From Macquaria australasica (taxonomy: Eukaryota > Chordata > Actinopteri > Centrarchiformes > Percichthyidae), in contig SEMN01000046.1 of assembly GCA_005408345.1 (NCBI GenBank), forward strand, positions 372,001-436,000: 64,000 nt of DNA, read 5' to 3'. Each line of letters opens with the position of its first letter. Position 1 is the stretch's first letter. The notes under the pieces were generated by a model that was not told where the DNA came from, ran no database searches, and was given only the letters and a program-made list of their open reading frames with translations. Made by a program: the position numbers and the translations under genes. Shown in pieces: positions 26,801-45,239 of the stretch.

Positions 26801-27537
26801 GCGTGATCAACTTCAACCTCCACTCCAGGGTTGAATTCCCATCCATAACCCAATTTTAACCCCTGTGAAAACCTGGTCTGAACCTCAAGCTTTCGAAACC
26901 AATGTCCTGTGATCTCGAGGAACTCGGCCAAATCATTACAGGCTTACCCACTATTCAAAACATGTTCAAACAATTACTAGAAGGGTTTAACTTTCTCAAG
27001 AAGGTCCATTGATAGCAAGAATGGTTTCCCCGAACGTATCACAGACTGTACCGCTCTGGTACACTGTACCGAGCACCCACACATGGACACAATGAAGCAG
27101 CATAATGAAACCATCTATCTTCTTGACACTAAAGGCTTGCATACAGAAGGAGCTTACTGTCTTATAAATCTTTCTCATAACCCCAGCCAGTTTGGTCTGT
27201 GCCGTTATTAGGACCCAGATAAAATGCACCATGCTCACTCATTCTCTTTCTCCTTGTTTTTCCGTGTTGAGCATGGAGGTCCAACTGAGAGACTTGGCAG
27301 GGGATGTAAGGGAGATGAGACAAAGGCATGCAGCGGAGGAATAGGAGATGAAGCGTTTTGAAGTTGTCTTGAGAACCTCCCAAAGCATCCCCCCTCGGGA
27401 GCTGACTCCATTTAACCCATAAAACTGGAGACCTCAAGTTCACTTGGTTAAGGATCAGCCAGCACACAGAGAAGGCAGTGATGCTCGCACAGATATGCTT
27501 TGTGTCAACCAAACCCAAGAAGACCATAGTTTTCTTG

Positions 27538-27538
27538 G

Positions 27539-27627
<89 letters not shown>
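27538..27627. repeat. (TG)n microsatellite
   Basis: About 44 uninterrupted TG units followed by a short GA run. It is the longest dinucleotide repeat in the window and generates spurious Cys/Val and His/Thr frames. Confidence 0.97.
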
Positions 27628-27637
<10 letters not shown>

Positions 27638-27888
27638 CGATGGAAAGAGAGACAGAGACCAAACTCATAAATAGCATTTATATGTTTATGTGTGTGCATG
27701 TGTTTTACATCTGTGTGTGTTCGTGATACTGTTGACTAAACCCATATATAGCATGCTTATGTTTAAACTGATGTGTGCATGTGTATGTATTTGAATGTAT
27801 GTGGGTAAGCTGCATGTGATTGTGTAGACCAAACCCAAGATAGCATGGATAGAAAATCCACAAATAGTATTTACAAGTTTGTGGGGTT

Positions 27889-27901
27889 TGTGTGTGTGTG
27901 T

Positions 27902-27956
<55 letters not shown>

Positions 27957-27959
27957 CAC
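27889..27959. repeat. (TG)n-(CG)n microsatellite
   Basis: TG units with one TC interruption grade into a short alternating CGCGCGC run. Alternating purine-pyrimidine DNA of this kind can adopt Z-DNA (general knowledge). Between this repeat and the one at 27538, imperfect units containing 'accaaacccaaga' or 'tttatgt' recur. Confidence 0.9.
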
Positions 27960-30900
27960 ATTCATATGCCTTCTGGTCTGTGAGAGAGTGTGAGATAGCA
28001 ATGAGCACTCAGTGTTCGGCCAAGGACAACAAGAAGTTCCTTTTGGACAGAGGAGCTAGTCATGAATCAGGTGTGATACCTGCACCCAGCATCAGCAGAA
28101 CGCCAAAACAAACACACCCAAAAGTGGAACTGCGCTCCAGCTCAACTTCTCTCTGTGTGGAAGTAATTACTGAGGTGTTGAAGTTGTCACTTTTCCTTTG
28201 CTGTAAAAACACATTCATTTGAACTCTCGCACAGAAACACTCTATTTCACAGAAGACTTTGCCCTCTAAACAGGCTCTCTAGGTTTACCAGCTCACCTTT
28301 GTGGAGCACTCAAATTGGCATGTACTTGTTTGGCCAGTAATGACAGACACACCAACTATCCAGTTCAGACAACTTTAGTTCTTCATATAAGGTTTTGCTT
28401 TTCTGGTCGTTTAAGTTGCAGTTACCTTCTGGTCTTGCCTTTGCCAGCTGACTGCTGTTCAGATTCATGATGAGAGGGTGTGACTGTTTCACGAAATGTA
28501 ATGAAGTAGCTAAAACATTCAGCAAACAAGTTCAAATGAATCATTTTCCACATATTTTCCAGTCTACTTTGGAGCACTAACAGCTGTTAAATACAGTCAT
28601 GACACAAGAACTCACAGTGTGTTGGAAGACGTGAATTATCTTGTAAGAATCACAGCACAAACAAAGATGGCTACCGGAAATGTCAGGTGCTTATGCCGTT
28701 TTCACGTCATTACATTTAGACCACAATTACGGGCAAGCGAGTCTGAAAAACTGTTTATGTCAGCCTCCTAGTTGTAATTCCAACTTGGAGATATCGGGAA
28801 CTACTGAAAGCTTCTTGTGAAACAGATTAAAAACACTCGTACATTGTACATTGAGCAAATACTTCTGTACTGGCAGCAAAAACAGTGGCTTATTTCTGCG
28901 ACTCCAGCACAATCATCACTGCATATGTGATGAAATTGTAAAAATGATGATTAGGCATATATATCAATTTAAAAACAAATGTGACAAATTGACATTAAAT
29001 GCTGTTGTTCCAAATCAGGTGCCATTTGTAATGTACCTGCATTCACTTATATTCCTAATAGATGCAGTGACCTGTTAAGTTCATCAGTACATACATGGAC
29101 ATGTCTCGTAATGATGTTACAGTAATCTGATCCGTCCATGTTTTACTGCACCTACTGGAGCTGTGATTTCACATTGTCGGGACTGATTTGCAGCTGGAGT
29201 TGTCTCCAGATGGTGTTTCCATGGATGTGTGTCTACGAGCAAATGTACTGATTAATGAGTGAGTCTCTACCTGAGACCCTATCTAACAGTTATGGGTTCA
29301 AAGCTGACGTGAACTGCTGGGTTTACAGGGTAGGGCAGCACCAGCCGGGCGTGACCCATGCTGGGGCTGAATAGGTCTGGACAGGCAGCTCTACTGCCCC
29401 ATCAGGGGTGGCCTGGTGGACGCAGCCATTTTACAGGAGAGGAGGTAAGTGTTGGGTTTCAGTGTCACGCAGGGGTAACTTTTGCAGCTACACTCCTCAA
29501 CCCCTGCCCTCCTCACCCTGCTTCCCTCGTCACCAGTATCCATTATGTCCCCTTTCCCTCCCCCATTGAGCCCTAGCTGCCATCATGGCCCAGTGCGCTC
29601 CCAGACCGTTCGTACTCTGTTTCACTGCTGTAAATGTCACCTGAGTTACACTCTCTCTGCTTTCCACAGACGGCCCTTTATTCGCCACCCTTTTAAAAAG
29701 AGCCCCGCTCACATTTCATGTTTTCTCATTTTTACTACCTGCCAGAGAGCCCTTTTCCTCCCTATTCACTCAGCCATACGATAACACTCATATTTTTTCT
29801 GCGAATGCCAGAATTTCTTTCCCCCCACATCATATTTTTGTTTTCTGCTTTTCTACTCCAGGCTTTGCAAAGCTTTGGTGTCGTCTGTATCTAAATAAAT
29901 CCACACGACAGCTAGGGTGAGTGTTCACATGTGCGTCTGAGGTTTTTTGCTAATCTAAATTTAAACTAACCGCTAGTTTACGGCTCTTTGATGAAGGAAA
30001 GCGAGCATTAAACAAGTCTTGACACTTATAAGACAGTTTTGGCAAGTCCACTCGTAATAGCATGCAGTTGTGACAGTGAATGGTGCAGAAAGAAACATTT
30101 TTAATACTAGAATGAACATAAAAGTTCCTCAAGTCATGTGAAGATGAGAAATTTTACAATTGTGTCACATTCCTCAGCACGTCTTCTTGTATCTTATAAC
30201 ATAAAATGCAAATCTCTCAGGTGTAAACATATTTAACGTTACAGTATGTCTTTGAGTTCAGTAGGAATCTGGGAACAAGGCCGTTAGATCATTAAACACT
30301 TAGGTTTTTGGATTTTGACCGAGCACGATACTTGTCCATATTCTGCAGAGGCCATGAGAGGCCTGGTCTGACAGTGATGACAGCATGATTAATGCCCACC
30401 TCCGTTCGCACTCACACACTAACTTCACACAGCAAGTCTAAGTGTCTTGAAGAAATGCTGAAGAAAGCTGCATACAGGGCCAACAAAAAGTAGCCAGTGT
30501 TCATTTGAAGATAAGACAATGTTTGATAAGATACAGTTTGACATTGACAATAATTCTGAACTTCTACAGTGGTGAATACTGAGAAAAGTTTGGTTTATTA
30601 TTTCAAAGGTTATGTTTAAAACTGCTTTACACTATATACAAATGAAGTGCTTTAATTTACTTTTCTGATGTACCCACTATCACTCATTCACCCTCATTTA
30701 CCTCAGTTAGAGATTTCCTATACCATAGCTTTAATTGTTCATTTCCTACCTTCCATTGGTTCTTATTTTTAGTACTGTACGGAAATCAGTTGCAGAGATT
30801 TGCAACTTCTTGGAATAATTAATCAATTGGCTATTGCTACATTGTCCTTGATGATGTGTTCCAAGGACATGCAGACGTCAAATATGTGAAAGCCAGCTGC

Positions 30901-32086
30901 CGAAAAAACACTAACAAGGTATCTTAAATCACATATAAGACAAGCAAAAAGGGAGCATGTATATGAAGGGGTTAGTGTGAATTATGTCACATCATGTATA
31001 GTTCCAGCTTCAGTTAATTTACTAGGTAGATGGCAGAATAAGTTTCACCCCTGAGAAAGGACAGATAACTCATTGAATTCCAGAGCTTGTTGCAATTAGT
31101 GCAATTTGGAAATTGCAGTTTGTATTGGTGCAAAACATTGATTTTGTTCTGATTTGATTCTGCAGAACTGAAATCTCACATAGATAAACAGATAAAACAT
31201 TTCCTCTACATCCTAACTGTGCTGCTAATATCTCGTCTTGACATGTCATCCACACTATTAGTTATCAGTGGGAGTGAACAAAAAAAAAGTCAGGCATGGT
31301 CCTAGACATGCAAGGTACATCACCAGAAATGAATTGACTCTAAAAACACTTTGTGGCTGATTCATCCCTCAACAGCCAAAGTGAGCTGCTGAAGAGATGC
31401 AGTGATGTGAAGGAGCTCCTTCTGAAACCACCTTTGTTCACCTCACCACCTTCATTAATCTTCCATAGGCATCTATAAAGGAGCCTGTGTGGAGAATGAA
31501 GAGGTTGTTTGAATCCAATGCATGCCAGGGGCCAAATGGTAAGTCAGAGTAAGAGGAAACTCAGGTTGGCACGCTGATTCCATGCCAGTCACTGCCAATA
31601 CAAGCTATCAGGCCACATAGACAAGCCCCTTGACGGACTGCTCCATACTGCCAGAGTGTATCTCCCGACTGCCAAGTCTTATGGCAAACTGAGGATAGCT
31701 AATGGAAACCACAGATTAAAACTGCACCTCTGTGTTTTTCTTTCTCCATTTATAAATTTTATGTGATGATGATATATGAAATCCCATATAATTTAGCCCA
31801 AGTGTCAGCAACACACCTTTGAGAACCATCCAAAGCTCACATATGTAAAAAGTTTCTTCAATGTTTTTATTATGGGAAATAGGTGTTTTCCTTGTGTTTT
31901 ACAACCATGTCATTAATTATGTTACAAAGTTAGCATTTTTCCCTTGATATTTTTACATAATCTATGAATAATTTATGTCACAATTCATGTTACACACTCT
32001 TAATTTGTAATTCATCATATTAATTTCCAAAATTACTTAAAGTGTCAGTTGGCCTCAGTTGGCCTTGACGTACTGAAAGTGAAACG

Positions 32087-32092
32087 TTTATT
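32087..32092 (-). terminator. lpxn: Putative lpxn poly(A) signal
   Basis: AATAAA on the minus strand, about 235 bases downstream of the lpxn stop codon. It is the first canonical hexamer I found after the stop. Confidence 0.55.
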
Positions 32093-32230
32093 GCTCATCT
32101 GTACAAATGCAAACACAGTCTTGTAATGTAATGTAATGTATTCTAGTCATCATACTGTGGGGAAATTATAATCTTAACAATGACAGCGATGCAGCATTTG
32201 ATTGGTTTCTGTTATTGTATTATTCGTACG

Positions 32231-32315
32231 TTATGTTATGTTGTGTTATGTTATGTTATGTTATGTTATGTTATGTTATGTTATGTTATGTTATGTTATG
32301 TTATGTTATGTTATG
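32231..32315. repeat. (TTATG)n pentanucleotide repeat in lpxn 3' UTR
   Basis: About 17 TTATG units with one TTGTG variant near the left end. The right edge is about nine bases from the lpxn stop codon, so the transcript should carry (CATAA)n at the very start of its 3' UTR. Reading it on the plus strand gives a spurious MLCYV repeat protein. Confidence 0.95.
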
Positions 32316-32324
32316 CTATATGTC

Positions 32325-35300
32325 TCACACGAAGAGTTTGTCAAAGCAGGCCGAGCAGTATGGCTTCCCTTTCTGCTCTTTGAAGATGCCTTGGCTGAGC
32401 TGCCGCAAACAGAAGGCACACACGAAGTGCTCGGGGTGAAATTTGCAATCGAGAGCAGAGATGCAGCGGCCCGTGATGGGCTCACCACAGCCACCGCACA
32501 GAGTGCCCTGCCGGGAGTGGAAGTGCACGGTGCAGAGGGGTCGACCATCCAGCTCCATGAAACAGCCATTAGTGAAGGGCTTCAGACAGTCCTGGATATA
32601 AGAACAGAGAAAAATAGGGAAAGGGATGTGGGAAAAGATGGGAGGGAGGATAAAGAGAGACAGAAAAAAAGGTTAGAGATGGTAACATGGAGGAAGGATC
32701 ATTTTCTGACCAACTGACATTGCCATCCCTAGAGCCATGCCGCTAACATGGCTAAAAAACGGTACCATCTCCGTCAGGTGGTTTGTAGCCTCCGTGTCAT
32801 CCATTACAATAATGGAACATACAACTTGTTGCGTATTGTCCCTTACTTACAACATAAACTAAATGGGTCTGTACAGGAGAGATGTTGCATATGGTCCTGT
32901 GGATGATTACAGACATTTCTCCTGGCAGACATTTTTACTTGTCATAGCAGTAAAAGCACAGGTGTAAATCTTAACATTAGCGATGGCTCTGTTCCATTTA
33001 TACGTGCCAGTAGGCCTTGACAGTGCTCCAGCATGCACATCACCAGGGCCCTGGCACCTGGAACACCTGAATGGAACAATCCATTAATGACATTGGCAAC
33101 ACCAGAATGTCCACTGTGAGAGAGGTCTGTTTAGCTTAAAACATTATGTAGCTAAAACTATAGCTATATAGAACATTCCTATCCAGACTACAATCAAATC
33201 AAAATGGTTTAGAGTCGAAGGTCTCTCTAATAATTATCAGCGGACGTTTGATGAAAATACCACTGCAGTCCATAAAAAAGCTCAGAGGAACTTCAACTTT
33301 TGGGGATTTTGTAGTTTTGTAGCGACATTTCATGGTTTGGAAATCTCTCTACTGTTGACAAGACCCGGCTGCAGCACAGCATAGTGAGAGTGGCCAGAAA
33401 GATCAAAGGTGCAAAATTTTATGAACTACCTAATTTATTTTTAGCGGGAGGTTGATTAAAAAGGCTCGGCCACTTTTGAGTGTCCACTTCATCCTCTTAA
33501 TGGAGTGTTTGGCCTCCTGCCCTCTGGAGTTAGAGTTAGGTTACCCAGGGCCAGGAAAAATTCTGACCTTGCCGATAATGACTGCTCCATATAAAACAAT
33601 GTTTAGGTTCTGTGCTAATGACGAGTTGCTGGTTGTGATGGTGATGCTATAACTGCAGTAATGATTAGGTTAGGTAGTCATAGTTGGATGTATGGTTGGT
33701 TTATGTGATGCTGTCAGTCTTTATTGTATTTATGTAATTTTGAAGGGGCAGTGTATTTTATATATTTCATGTTCCAGTTTATGGACATTGTATTTTCAGT
33801 CAAGAATAATTTTCTTTAGGGGCCATAAAATAGGTAAAGTTCAAGCTACTACCTTATGTCAGAACATCTTGACTGAGAGCATTTTATGTTTAACAATTGC
33901 TCATAGCTGAGTAAAGCAGAAGTAGAGCTGCACACTGAACCGTTTTTGACCAGATGCTGCATACAGGAGTAGGTTTGAAGAGAATGTAAAAGATACCCAC
34001 ACTGAGGAATATGGTTTCCTTGATTTATTTGCATCATTTCAACCGTAACGTATTCATCAGGCATAAGGTTTTCATCAGCCTTGTGGTCGAAATGTTGCAA
34101 ATAAAGCAAATGTGTGGGTATCTTTCTCATTTATTCCCGGGCTTGTGTGTGAGCCAGAGCCGTGTGTGTGGTCTGAGGTAAGAGGCTCACTGCGCAGACG
34201 AAGCACTCTGGATGCCAGGTGCCATTGGCTGCAGTCAGGTAGTTCTCCCTCACTGACTCCCCACAGCCTGAGCACTTGGGAGCAAAGAGGTGGTAGAAGT
34301 CCTTGCAACAGTATGGCTTCCCGTCCTTTTCTAGGAAACCTGGGACAGGTATAAGACACATAAGATTCATTCGGAGTGATAATTGATACAATTATTTCCA
34401 GCTGTTTGCTGAAGTTGTGGTTTCCAGTGAAGAGAGATGAATGCACAAGTCTCTCACCATCAGGCCCAAACAGTCCTCCACAGTGTGTACAGAAGAAGTG
34501 CTCGGGGTGCCAGGTCTGGTCCAGAGCTGTCAGGATGTTCTGGTAAACCAGCCAGGCATAGAAATATTACATCGTGCTTTTACTTGGTAAGGTCGGTCTC
34601 ATCTCACATGTTCAGATTTTGAGGAAGCACAAAAATGAGGATTATGAAACACATAAAGTGAATCATAGGAGAAGTTGCATTAGATTCTGATAAATGACTT
34701 TGGTCTGCAGCATAAGCCCAGAGTGCAGAATCCCAATATGGTTTTGTACTTTATTTATTAAGATGACATGTGGGATACGTCTAGAAAAATTAACTACATA
34801 CTACTGTATGTCATCATCCAATCTTCAAAAGATGAGTGTGTAAATAAATGGATGTAATATATGACAGAACCAATTAGAGTATGAATCAGGAAACAAAAGC
34901 AAATGTGTGCTTTAAGTATGTGATGGGAGTTCTGAATAGTTAGAAAAATGACCTATTTCTACATCATCAACACACAGTGAAAGAACTTCGCTTTCTCACC
35001 TGTACAATGGGCCCCTTGCAATAGGCACAACGAGGAGAGAAGAGCTGATGGTAGTCTTTGTCACAGTACGGCCGTCCCTCTCTCTCAAAGAAGCCTGTGG
35101 TGCTTAGCTCTGTCTTACACGCCACACACACAAAGTGTTCAGGGTGCCACACTTCACCCAGCGCTGTGATCATCTACAGGACAGAAGACAAAAAATAAGT
35201 GCAAGGAGAACAAGAAAAGGTTTTAATCTGTTTCATCTTGTTTGAATTTCCACAGCTTTTTTTTGTCCTGTGTGTTCAGATGTACAATATAATGGTTGCC

Positions 35301-37723
35301 CATTTGTTTGTGTGACTTGCTGTACCTTCCCCACAATGCATTTGTTGCAGGAAGCACAGTGGCCCTTGGCCGTGGTGCGTACGCCAATCTTCTCCAAGTC
35401 GGAGCTCAGCCCTCCCAGCAGGTCATCTATAGTATCTGTTTTCTTGCTCGTGGTTGAGGCCTTTGTATCTGAACCTGCTGTGCTGCTCCTGCTCTCCTTG
35501 TTCTCCTGTTGCCCACCTTCTGTTTTCTTTTTCACAGACTGTTTTTGTGTAAGTGGTGGTGGGGTCGTTGAAGACGCTGGATCCTAAATGATGATACAAA
35601 TAAGCACAAATACTGTACCAACTGTTTTTAGCTATATATTTGATAAATGTATTTTTTTAAAGGTCAGTGCTCAACAATGTTCATATACTGAAATTCGATT
35701 ACTTGAGGATGTGCAGTGTTGACATCAGTACAATGCTGCCCTCTGCTGTTAAACCTGGTTAATTTCACTGCACATCCATCGTTCTCTCTTACCATATTCA
35801 TCACCAGTTTGTATGGACTAAAAAGTATTTGCTGTGAATTATTCTTTAACATGCAGACATAGACACTTTACTGACCCCTTCTCCCATACCCATCAGATCC
35901 TGCAAGATGGAGTCCAGCTCCTTAGTGGCGGAGTCAGGATTCGGGGAAGCTGCCACAGGAGCTGGCAGATCACTGAAACCCAAAGAGGAGCAAATTAGAA
36001 AGCATAATATCTCAACTTCTCAAAGTAACGTCCAAGAACACTAACTTCCCCATGATTACTGTACAAATTCATATTGAGGGAAAAACCCAACCTTTTAACA
36101 ATAATGTAATATGGAGTTGTGAACTGTAGGACATTCTGGTAAAAAATATTTCTGGAATTTAAATTAAGTTTAAAGTAGACAGTTACTAAGTCAGTAAGAT
36201 CATTGTGCACATTAAGATGTTTTAAAAGTGGAAGACCTTATAAATATAACATACTGTGCAACGAATTTCAAGTAATTTCCTGTTCACAGTTTACGCAATG
36301 ATAGTGTGAGTCAGGGGTCAACAGGAACCTCAAGTTTGTGCTTCACCTGTAGACATTTGAGGTGACTGCGCTTTTTCCTTTCTTGGTAAGTCCAGCATAA
36401 ACTGCACCTGGCACCTGTGGACACGCACAACCAAAATATACTGGAGTGAGATTACAAGTTAATCTGATCATTTGATTTGTTAAGTGTCTAAGTGCAGATG
36501 TCAACTTGTCAACTGGTTGGTTGAGAATAAATTTCAGGTTCCACTACAACAGTCATGGTACAGTGTAAATGTGTAGTTTTTGTGGCTTTGTCTTCACCTC
36601 TCCACCAGCTGGGTTATTGCTCCTGTTCTCGTCAACACTCTCTGAACCCACTGAATTCAGGGCCAGCTCCTCCAACAGAAAATCTGTGGCAGGATACAAA
36701 TGGCCATAAATCTTCTAACCACACATGTAAACATGCATACATACACAATATTCACGCAACACAACCACTAAAACACATTTACTATATGTTCTGGGTGTTT
36801 ACTGTTAAACCAGAGGATGTGTTTGTACGAAATATTTCCTGTGAAGTGAGATAGAGTGCACCTTGATGCACAGATCAAGGTGCTGGCGGATTAGTTCGAG
36901 GTTGCTTCATGCAAGTCAGCTTCCTCAGGAAGTGATGGCAGACATGTTGCAGAAGTGAAACGTGCGATAATGTTGCAAGACTCGGAAAACGGAACTCTCC
37001 TCCTCACAAAGTACTTTTGGATGTAACAACTAAGAAATAGGAAGATATTTGTACAAACAAAAGCTTTGTTGGGCAAGTAGACAACATGGCTGTTGTTAGC
37101 ACTGTTGTCTTTGACAATTGATCAGTCTATGTCTTCCCATGTTTTCACATCTCAGAAAAATCTGCACATTCTCTCATTTATTTTTAGAACATAGTGAAAT
37201 TAAATCAAAGTTTTGCATTTTTTGCAAGACATAGGTTGTATGTTTTGATGATCAATGAAGTCTTTATTTGTAAAGCACCTTTCATACAAGAAATGCAGCT
37301 CAAAGTGCTTTACAACAAAGAAATGATATGCACTGAGTGCTTCACATGGAAAAAGACGTAGAACATAACAACAGGGATATAATGACATAATTAATGTAAA
37401 ACAGAATACATATAATGCATAAGATGGAAAATAAAACCCACTGAATAATAATAAAAAATACAGTTAAAAAATAGAATACATTGATCAAGTAAAGCAATGA
37501 ACAGCACGATTGAAATTACAGTGCAACAAAACTAAGACACAGTCAAATCTGTATAACAAGAGCTATTCAAATAATTACACCCTGAAATGCATTTAAAAGT
37601 CTTGCACTGAATGTTTTAGAATCACAATAAAAATTCCACATCTAACAATCTGTCCACTGATCAGTTTAAAGACGACCAGCAGTGTAAAACATGACAGACA
37701 GTTGACTTACCGAGCTCCTCCAT
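32325..37723 (-). CDS. lpxn: Leupaxin, paxillin-family LIM adaptor
   Basis: Nine coding exons: 37723-37711, 36683-36598, 36414-36347, 35972-35876, 35583-35326, 35173-35000, 34539-34458, 34339-34191, 32591-32325. They join in frame to 397 residues (human about 386). The product begins MEELDFLLEELALNS, a classic LD1 motif split by intron 1. Further LD-like motifs are ATKELDSILQDLMGM and TIDDLLGGLSSDLEKIGV. Exon 3 ends NVYS, a likely phosphotyrosine site shared with mammalian leupaxin. Four LIM domains follow from GHCASCNKCI to the C-terminal CFDKLFV, with Cys/His zinc ligands in place. Leupaxin is a focal-adhesion and podosome adaptor and nuclear coactivator that binds FAK/PYK2. Paxillin and Hic-5 (TGFB1I1) are alternatives, but GHCASC, NVYS and ELDGRP fit leupaxin best. 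The exon 4 donor (GTCAGT after 35876) is chosen because it alone keeps phase. Confidence 0.9.
37240..37330. repeat. Interspersed repeat fragment in lpxn intron 1
   Basis: The string 'cctttcatacaagaaatgca', followed by 'gctcaaagtgctttaca', is a familiar fish dispersed-repeat sequence (recollection). It is a short fragment without coding capacity. Confidence 0.5.
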
Positions 37724-37747
37724 GTTGCCTCCCGCTCTCACTACTTG

Positions 37748-37754
<7 letters not shown>

Positions 37755-37782
<28 letters not shown>
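37755..37782. repeat. (TG)n microsatellite upstream of lpxn start
   Basis: Fourteen TG units, about 31 bases upstream of the lpxn ATG. They probably lie in the 5' UTR or core promoter. Confidence 0.9.
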
Positions 37783-37785
<3 letters not shown>

Positions 37786-38099
37786 TTGCAGCTGGTTAGT
37801 TACTAAGGTAACCAGCCCAATTTCTCATCTGGTCAAAACCGTCACTTCCTCTGACAAAGGTTTGTTTTCACTTGTTACTGAATCAAGATCTGTCCATAGT
37901 TTGCATGAGATGTTGCTGTTTCCTTGTGAAGAGGAAGCCAAGAGCAGTTTCTGAACAGAGATATCAGCTGAGATAACAACTGACTGTTGTGCTCAGTTGG
38001 TAAGTCTGTGTGTTTAAGTCTGAAACAACCATATTATAAATTGATTGTGCTTTTATGTATGACATATGTATATAATGTGTATATTTATGTATATGATGG

Positions 38100-38475
38100 T
38101 CAGTTGTGGAAGTATTCAGATCCTTTACTTCAGTAAAAGTACTAATACGACACTGTGAAAATACTTCACTACAAGTAGAAGTCCTGCATTCAAAACCTTA
38201 CTTAAGTGAAAGTATGTAAGTGCAATGCAAAATGTACTTAAAGTATCAAAAGTAAAAGTGCTCATTCTGCAGTAAAATGCTCCTTGTCATGTGTTTTACC
38301 AAATTTGGAGACATGTGGTTTTCAGTGGACAGGCAGGATATGAAAATTGTAATCTGAAATGTAACTATAACTAAAGCTGTCAGACAAATGTAGTGGGGTA
38401 AAAAGTACAATATTTGCCTCTGATATGCAGTGGAGTAGAAGTATAAAGTAGCATAAAATGGAAATACTAAAGTTT
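38100..38475 (+). repeat. Common teleost dispersed repeat ('agtattcagatcctttactt' family)
   Basis: It begins 'tggaagtattcagatccttt' and continues with runs of 'agtaaaagta', 'tcctgcattcaaaac' and 'aagtagcataaaatggaaat'. This string is very frequent in percomorph genomes (recollection). The right terminus found in full copies appears to be missing here. Confidence 0.7.
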
Positions 38476-39388
38476 AAGCAGAATTAAAATAAAAACAGAC
38501 TAAAAGTAGCCAAGAAATACTCTCACACAACTGATACAGAAGATCAATTTATCAGTATTTATTGATTTGAATACTTTTAATGATAACTTCATCAATACAC
38601 ACATAAAACACAAACAAAACAACACAAAACTAAAGGCAGCAATGTGTTGAGATTTAACATTTCCAGGTAACATGAGTGTATACAGTAACTCAATTATATA
38701 ATCTAAAGTTTTAACAGCCCGTGCTGGTAGGTCACGAAACACAACCTCGTTTACAAAAGCAGATAAACGTTCACATTATTGGGCTGGATGTGACTCTTAG
38801 CCACAGAGCCATGCATTGCAACCAGCATTAAAGCAGAATTAGAGGAAGGTACAACTGTCACCGGCTTTAAGTTTCTATTTTCTATTATTTAGTCACCATA
38901 TGGTAGCTTGGCCTACTTCTCCGCGCACATACCTGCGTTATCTCGCACCACTTTGGTTACAACCATTAGCTTTCTGAGCAGGGGTATTGTACGGTTTTGT
39001 ATGATTTTTAAACGTACAATTAAGCAGATTAAGGTAGCAGTTTATGCTTAAGTGATATGATTCTAGTATATTATCAAAACCATTTTCTAAAACCTTAAGC
39101 AAATAAGCCCCGGTGCCTCGTTTCTAACATTTTTTTGTTTTTAAAAGTAACAGCGTCCCCTGCTCTGTGGTCGCGTCTTTTACCGGAAGAGCCCGTGTTT
39201 ACAGCGCAGCTTTCGAGCCACCTTAGCGTCGTTTGATTTGACAAGAAGTGGCCAGGAATGTGTCTTGTGCTTTTGTAACTAACAGTTTGACCAGCTCGTA
39301 CAATCACTTGGTTGATTTTTGCGCCACGTCGCGACTGGCATGATTGTTTGGAGGTGGGAGCGCTGCCGACGAGCATAGCAATGACACG

Positions 39389-39432
39389 CTGGCTAACGCG
39401 GCGCCGAGGTTAGCCAGCTAGCACCGCTAGCT
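39389..39432. promoter_or_regulatory. Two adjacent dyads upstream of scyl3
   Basis: A perfect 9-base inverted repeat CTGGCTAAC/GTTAGCCAG (39389-39397 and 39409-39417) encloses the GC-rich core GCGGCGCCGAG. It overlaps a second palindrome, AGCTAGC-ACC-GCTAGCT (39416-39432). Both lie about 160-200 bases before the scyl3 ATG in CpG-rich DNA, so they may be promoter elements or a 5' UTR hairpin. Function is not shown. Confidence 0.4.
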
Positions 39433-39592
39433 ACCTTCTCGCATAGAAGCGGTAACTTACAGCCAGTACAGCGAAACAGGTATCAGTATGTCGAACTAAC
39501 ACTGTAGCGAGCCTCTATATTTGCATGCGTAACGACTGACCACCTCGCATCGCGGTCCAGGTCCAGGTCCAGGAACAGGAACACGCGCGGCC

Positions 39593-45239
<5,647 letters not shown>

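Larger units (their letters stand above)
14312..32086. other. Gene-poor intergenic region between TIKI gene and lpxn
   Basis: The first few hundred bases (to about 14800) are the GC-rich upstream side of TIKI exon 1 and should hold its promoter and 5' UTR. An AC microsatellite lies at 14686-14711. Further right I find no exon with family-specific motifs or paired splice sites. Open frames are short, and the longest near 19487-19942 and 27162-27677 have no recognisable domain or are repeat-driven. The stretch holds many CA/TG/CT/AT microsatellites and two interspersed repeat clusters (21.7-22.4 kb and 23.4-23.9 kb). Confidence 0.6.
37724..39592. other. Head-to-head intergenic region between lpxn and scyl3
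   Basis: It must contain both promoters. A TG repeat lies just upstream of lpxn at 37755-37782. A dispersed repeat fills about 38100-38475. The right end (about 39130-39592) is GC/CpG-richer and carries dyad sequences before scyl3. I see no coding sequence. Confidence 0.7.

Noticed and set aside
27162..27677. Long minus-strand frame with His-Thr repeats, and overlapping Cys-Val frames on the plus strand
   Set aside because: Generated by the 27538-27627 TG microsatellite; flanks have no domain, splice sites or start context.
32202..32717. Plus-strand frame with MLCYV repeats
   Set aside because: It is the antisense of the lpxn last exon plus the TTATG repeat.
32325..37723. Paxillin or Hic-5 (TGFB1I1) instead of leupaxin
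   Set aside because: GHCASC, NVYS and the ELDGRP...CAFCL region fit leupaxin better, and the N-terminal LD part is short as in leupaxin; not absolutely excluded.
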